From contig NC_135223.1 in assembly GCF_052324685.1 (NCBI RefSeq), forward strand, positions 23,420,869-23,484,868: 64,000 bases of DNA, written 5' to 3'. The DNA is from Brachyhypopomus gauderio. Its lineage: Eukaryota; Chordata; Actinopteri; Gymnotiformes; Hypopomidae. This document shows, one piece after another, positions 58,551 through 64,000 of this stretch (the stretch's first letter is position 1; each line of letters opens with the position of its first letter). Made by a program: the position numbers and the translations under genes. The notes beneath the pieces are model-generated. The model made no database searches. It was not told the origin of the DNA and worked only from the letters and a program-made list of their open reading frames with translations.

Positions 58551-58724
58551 CTGTTCTGGTTAAAACTCTTACTGAAACATTCTGTATGTTGGTGCTGTTG
58601 AATGGTTTCAGTTCAGTTTAAAGTCATTTAATATAGTCAATACTGTATCGTGCATGAGATTCTCAGTCTTGTCGGAACATTACATTTACGAACATCATGT
58701 TTGACGGACGTGCATTTCTTTCTT

Positions 58725-58790
58725 TCAAATGTATTTACATAGCCCTTTTTACTACACATGTTGTCACAAAGCAGCTTTACAATCATGACT
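58725..58790. repeat. Fragment of a dispersed fish repeat
   Basis: Contains TTGTCACAAAGCAGCTTTAC, a motif I recall as part of a very common repeat in cyprinid and catfish-type genomes. Identity is from memory. Confidence 0.4.
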
Positions 58791-60080
58791 AATTTGACTA
58801 ATACGCCATACCTCCTGATTTCCAATTTGTGAGTTTTCCCATCTGAAGTCACAGGTCATTTGTCGTGACCTCAGGAGTCCTCCAGTGTACATTGCAATTA
58901 TCGTGCCTAATGTGTAACACAAGGAACTGAAAGAATGAAATTGTAGCAGAACACTGGGAATGTAGCAATAGGCGGGTCATGAGTCCAGTGTAGAATTCTG
59001 TCAATGGCCCATGATTACAAAAAAAGACTTCGCCTTTTTAAATTCTCCTTTGAGTAATGTGTGGTTATTATATAAATTCATGAGATAAAATGGCAAGTAT
59101 AAAAATGTGTGGATTAAACAGGGCAAATAATTTCTCAGAATTCAGCTAACGTATTTAAAATTGCTAAATGTGACTGATTACATTTTAAATATCAAATTTT
59201 ATCATTTTTTACAGTTGTTGATAGTTAATATTTAACGTTATGTATATGAACCTAATAAATAAGGAAAGACCTTAGTTCATTTAGCAACAAATCATTTATT
59301 GAGTGATCATTCTCTCTCAAAAAATTAAATTGGCCAGAACAGGATAACATGAGAAAAACCAAAATGAAACAATGGTAACGTGAATTCTGCCTTCTTTAAT
59401 GAATGTTTTCTATAATAATTATAAACATACGTTATAAAATAAAATGGCCTTCTGCAAGGCCATTACAAGGAAGTTCTTAATTTGTTGCAAATACATTAAA
59501 AAATTGTTAAATTGCCACTAACACACAATTATAACAATTCTCAGCTGCTAAATTTACAACCTGGCCATAACAGTAACAGTAATGATGATATGTTGATCAC
59601 ACTACTCATTTGCATGCGAGTGAACATGAAGTTTTAAAACTTGTGACTTTAAAATATCTTATCTATAAAATATCTGAAATATGCACATGAAAATTATGTT
59701 ACATATTTAGGTCTTGATGGTGCTAAATCCAAACAAATATAATGAGAAAATCTTAAATGGAAAAAATCCACTAAAAACAAAACTTTCTCTCTGTTTCCAA
59801 CAACACAATATGTGATTCATAATATGATTCCAAAAACCAGTTTATAGTGATGGCAAAGAGCACGGACACAGATTTTTGAATTTTGACAAAAAGCAAATGG
59901 AAAGGAAAAAACAAATACTTTACCAAAATATACATTTAGCATTATATACACAATGGTTTAAAATAATCACAACCAATACAAACAAAATAAACATGCACCC
60001 ATAAACTAGGTGGGAATTTAAAATCTTTTCATCACATGCCTACATAAACAATGAGCAGAATATCTATATAACCTTGTCGT

Positions 60081-63000
60081 CTATAACCTTGTGGTATGCT
60101 CTGTGGTATGCTCAGAGAGTAACTCATCCTCATACTGATGTTTTCCCTCATTCGTATTCTCTCCCAAGATTTTCACTAAGTCGGAAAATGTGCTGTGTGG
60201 ATCAAGGAGAGTGACTAGTGGTACATTCACACCTTTCTCCTGGAAGATGAGATTCTGTACAGTCATGGCTAACATGGAATCAATGCCCAATACTGATAGA
60301 GGAGTATCATCAGATATCTCGCTCAGCTCAACACCGGTAGTGTTACTGATTAATGACTTAATGTATTCATAAGGTGAAGAGACTGTGTTACTCTTCTCAA
60401 GGCTGGAGTTGAGCATGTTAGTCTTTCTAAGGCTTTCCTCTACCATTGCTGATAACCGAGAAGTGAGCGATTTGTTTTGAGACAGAACATTATATCTCAA
60501 GTTTTTGTAATTGAACTTGCACACAACCTGCTGTGGATTGTTCAAGATAAGACATTGTTCAAGGCTTTGATAAATTTCTAGAAATTCCAGGGTCATCAAT
60601 CCTCTTGAGTCCAGAATTTTTTGGATTTGGTCTTTGTTTCAATCAATCAATCATTGATTGATTGAATTTGATTGATTGATTGTTTAACAGGAGACCCAAA
60701 TTTAAAGCCCCCCAGTTAATCGACTGCCCAGGAAGCCCCAAGTTTCTACGGTATTGACAAAATGTGTCCATGAATGCATTGGCAGCAGCATAATTTGTCT
60801 GGAAAGCATTGCCAACGAAGGATGAGATGGAGGAGTAACATACAAAATAATCCAAATCACAATGTTTAGTGGCATTATGAAGGTTGATCACACCATTCAC
60901 TTTTGGCCTCATGACTTTCTCATAGAGGGATTTGTTCAATTTTTCAATCAGCCCATCGTGAAGAACAACTGCACTGTGGAACACTCCTTTAATTGGATTG
61001 GATGAGAACAGTTTTTTGATCTGAACGATTGTTTGGTAAACCTGCTCTGGTACAGCGATATCACATTGTAGACATGTAACAAAAGACTGACATTGATCTT
61101 TGATATTTTTTATCTCCTGTTCCATCAGTTGGTTTGGGCTACTCCTAGAGAGGATAACAATGTTTCCTCCCCCTTTCTGAGCAATGAATTTCACTGTCTC
61201 AAAGCCCAGCCCTGTGAGGCCCCCTGTCACTATGTAGACAGAATTTTTCTGGAACAACTGTTGGGCTTTTGTCATAAGTGGAATGTCAGACAGTTCATTC
61301 TTGGTGTCATGACTGAGGACCACCACAGGCATGGTCTGACATCTGAAGTATGATTTGAATTCATCCAAAGGCAAGCAATCAATGTTTCCATTTGCCAGTT
61401 TTTGAAAAGTGGTCTTTTCCAAAACAACAGACATTTTGTCCAAATGCATTTGTTTCAGCCAGTGCGCAATGTGTGACTTCCATGCTACAATCGATTGCTT
61501 CTGCAATAAGTTTGACGTGAAAAGGACTTTCATGAAAACCTCATCATTAAGACCTCTCAAAGCAAGCGGACTGACAGAGGTTTGATTGTCTGAGACGAGG
61601 ACAATGTGTCTAACACCAGTAATATTAGCTGCTTTTGCTATAACAGCTTCATCATAGGGAGGTAGTAGCACTACTCCCACCACATCACGGAACTCAGAAG
61701 TCAGCTGATTAGCCGTTGTTGCCATAGTGACACTCCAGCCTGATTTGATTGCAGTTATACTTAAGACTTTCACCAGAACCGAGTCACGTATAGTGGAGAA
61801 AATGCCCAACTTCATCTGTTGTTTGGTCTTTGACAATGAGCATTGCAGGACCTCCCAAGCAAGTATAAAGTAGGACACACAGGGAGTCTCCTTCAGAAAT
61901 GGTAGTCTCTTTGTTTTGTAGCAAGCAGCTGCTGGAATAACAACTTTGCTAGAAGCAGCAACAGGGTAGCAGCACACAATCTGATCTCCTGCTTTCAGTT
62001 TTCTAACATCCTTTCCCACAGCTGTGACAGTGCCACTGAAGTCAAGAGCTAAAAGTTTGTGCTTCTGGGATGTGTGTTTGCTCCAGTATAAAGTCTGACC
62101 AAAGCTAAAATCAGAGACACTGACTGGAAAGTAGTCTGAGGAGTGAACACCTATTTTACAAAGCTGGACCTCCACGTTTTTTGCATCAATGGATTGAACA
62201 ATGTCATCAGCACCTATTGCTGACAGACTTGTCATTCTATGGGGATCAGAGGTTTCTAAGATAAAACTTTTACACTGAGAACAGTGGAGGCTTTGATTAG
62301 CATTGACTGTACTTGGAATGGGTGTTTGGGTGATCTGTGGGTTATAAATCAGACCATTTTTCACAACTAGCTCTGGGTATTTGCTGCAAGGATAGGATCT
62401 GAGGACCTGAGACAAGGCTTTGATGTCCTCTTTCGAGAGTGAGCCCAGGTCTATCAGCTGAAAAGAGAGATCTGGCACCTCAGCAGCACAGGCTCTTGTC
62501 ATTCCAGACAGTGCAAATCCAGGGCTAATGTGGTCAACTGTTCCCTCTGATGAACGATAGCTTACAACTCTGATGGAGCCTTGGAAATGTATGTTCCTAA
62601 GACCTGTAACCATTTTTCTGAAGATTTCACAACAGTTCACTGTAATATCTAGCACATTCTCTGTTTTGTATGAGGTTAGATCTACATTACTACACATAAA
62701 CAAAACTTCCTGGAAGTTTGTCTTGACATTTGGGATTTTCATTTCTGACAGAAAAACTTCAAACTGATTTTCCATCAGTTCATTGGCATGTGAGGGGGGA
62801 ATGCATTTGGATGATGGGTCTAAGTATGGCCACAAGTCTTTGGAGATTCCTAATTGATCTGCGAAGACCAAAGACTTTGGTGTCAAGAAGTTTTCATTCT
62901 CAAAGATAGTGCTGTAGCTGTTGTGGAAGAAATACTCCCGTACCACATGAGAAGGATCCCCTAGGTATGTGAGTGTCACATGTTTGAGTTCAACCAAAAC

Positions 63001-64000
63001 TCTGCCCTCTTTGTCAGTGAAACAGGCACACACATTAAGCTCCTCTGTACTTACATAAGTTGCTCTCATGTATATAACCATTTCCTTCTGCAATGGTTCA
63101 AACACAGTTAAGCTGCCAATTTGAGATGGAAATCCAGCCCTTCCTGAGAAGCGTTCAGGTCCTGTTACAGGAAGAAGTTGCATGAGATAGTCTAAGACCA
63201 CCGGATGAAGATAATAGTCATAGAGATGCGGCCATAACTCTTCAGGAACTGTCACAACTGTATAGCTTTCCCTGAGTTCATCCCCATAGTAAACACCCCA
63301 TGTGTTTTTGAAGACATAACCGTACTGAAATCCAGTTTTAGACAGGTATTTGTAGAATTCCTCTGAACTCACAAATAACTGGCATCTTTTAAAGACACAA
63401 TCCAGGGAAATGCATTGTTCTTCAGGTTGTCTTATTTGTACTGACTCTACTTTGCCAGATGCGTACTTTGCTGACAAAGAATGTACACTGAACTGAAAAC
63501 TGTTTCCCACCGAGCCTTCTGTTGGATCCAGCTGCACTTTCATGCCTGGTGTATTCTGTGACAAAATGCATGGAGTGTGGAAACTTATACTGAGCTGCAG
63601 AGCACTGAGGGGTACTTTTGGATTTGCACTCATCATGAAAGCAGCTAAACCCAACTCAACATAAAATGCCCCAGGAATAATGACAACACCTTGGTGTTTG
63701 TGATCATTCAAGTAGGACAGTGCCTCAGATGAGAGGTCACAGCTGAAACCCAAGCCATCTTTACTCTTCTGTGAAATTACAGGGTGACTACTACTGGTAT
63801 CGGTGTGTGCTACTTCAGTAAGCACATCTTTTATCACATTGTCAAACTGATACCTTGGCAAAGAAATAGGTTTCATCTCACAGCCTTTGTAGAATTGATC
63901 CCAATCTACATTCACTCCCACTTCAAAAAGTTTTGACACAGCAGTCAACATTGTTTCGTGGTCTTTCTCTGGCTCCACTGTGGAGATCACCACTGTGTCA
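60081..64000 (-). CDS. Second polyketide synthase paralogue, C-terminal part, frameshifted before the ACP; possible pseudogene
   Basis: Convergent with and clearly paralogous to the plus-strand PKS. The frame is open from the window edge to a stop at 60,643. It covers the acyltransferase end, dehydratase (HKHQGVVIIP with the catalytic His, LHPVVLDYLMQ with the Asp), pseudo-ketoreductase, enoylreductase-like region and ketoreductase (TGGLTGLG, TNYAAAN with the catalytic Tyr). The ACP follows in another frame and ends at 60,081. Its phosphopantetheine Ser in GIDSM is encoded at 60,276-60,278. A 46-bp CAAT-repeat insertion at 60,636-60,681 shifts the frame and adds a stop. Without it the sequence would join smoothly to the tail, matching the intact paralogue. 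No other disruption occurs in about 3.9 kb, so the break is recent, an assembly error, or spliced out. Ketosynthase and most of the acyltransferase lie beyond the window. No thioesterase is seen. Confidence 0.9.
60636..60681. repeat. 46-bp CAAT-repeat inverted-repeat insertion in the second PKS
   Basis: Two perfect 14-bp arms, CAATCAATCAATCA at 60,640-60,653 and its complement at 60,669-60,682, surround further TTGA/CAAT units. GTTT occurs at both edges (60,636-60,639 and 60,682-60,685). The intact paralogue has nothing at this point. Confidence 0.9.

Larger units (their letters stand above)
57864..60080. other. Shared 3' intergenic region of the convergent PKS pair
   Basis: AT-rich. AATAAA for the plus-strand PKS lies at 57,958-57,963, with another at 58,082-58,087. 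A TTTATT at about 59,294 would be AATAAA on the minus strand for the second PKS. Two repeat fragments are listed separately; nothing else is seen. Confidence 0.5.

Overview
This window is nuclear DNA from a ray-finned fish, almost certainly a teleost. It has multi-exon vertebrate genes, introns of about 75 bp upward, very abundant (GT)n, (GA)n and (AT)n microsatellites, Tc1 and hAT DNA transposons, and animal-type polyketide synthase (PKS) genes of the kind known from fish. The exact lineage cannot be resolved. A few short repeat fragments look like ones common in otophysan fish, which is weak evidence.

Layout. Positions 1-413 hold the last coding exon of a gene I take to be sim1 (single-minded 1). 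About 33 kb with no gene I can support follows (414-33,500). It looks like a developmental gene desert: AT-rich DNA, minisatellites (949-1380, 11,299-11,850), microsatellites, and transposons. The transposons include a hAT MITE (3,428-3,574), a decayed Tc1 carrying a nested hAT (13,906-16,140), and a nested hAT stack (31,410-32,877). A few stretches are rich in homeodomain-type motifs and could be enhancers.

From 33.5 kb the window is gene-dense: cyb5r4 (+, 16 coding exons, 33,632-38,964, 525 aa), yme1l1 (+, 18 coding exons, 41,092-48,622, 721 aa), a type I iterative PKS (+, 6 coding exons, 50,370-57,863, 2,083 aa), and a second, convergent PKS paralogue (-, 60,081 to beyond 64,000, partial). 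All three complete gene models were built by hand from splice sites and reading-frame continuity, and each sums to a multiple of three.

The genes do not form one pathway. cyb5r4 encodes a soluble cytochrome b5/b5-reductase fusion and yme1l1 the mitochondrial inner-membrane i-AAA protease. The two PKS genes are a tail-to-tail duplicate pair with domain order KS-AT-DH-pseudoKR-ER(degenerate)-KR-ACP and no thioesterase. Fish homologues are reported to act in otolith biomineralisation.

Most notable observations: (1) three yme1l1 introns begin with minisatellites at the 5' splice site, and in two of them every repeat unit carries a copy of the exon end plus the donor site; (2) the second PKS is broken by a 46-bp self-complementary CAAT-repeat insertion that puts the ACP out of frame; (3) the enoylreductase nucleotide-binding motif is missing in both PKS paralogues; (4) hAT elements are nested inside each other, the outer one with a perfect 8-bp target-site duplication.
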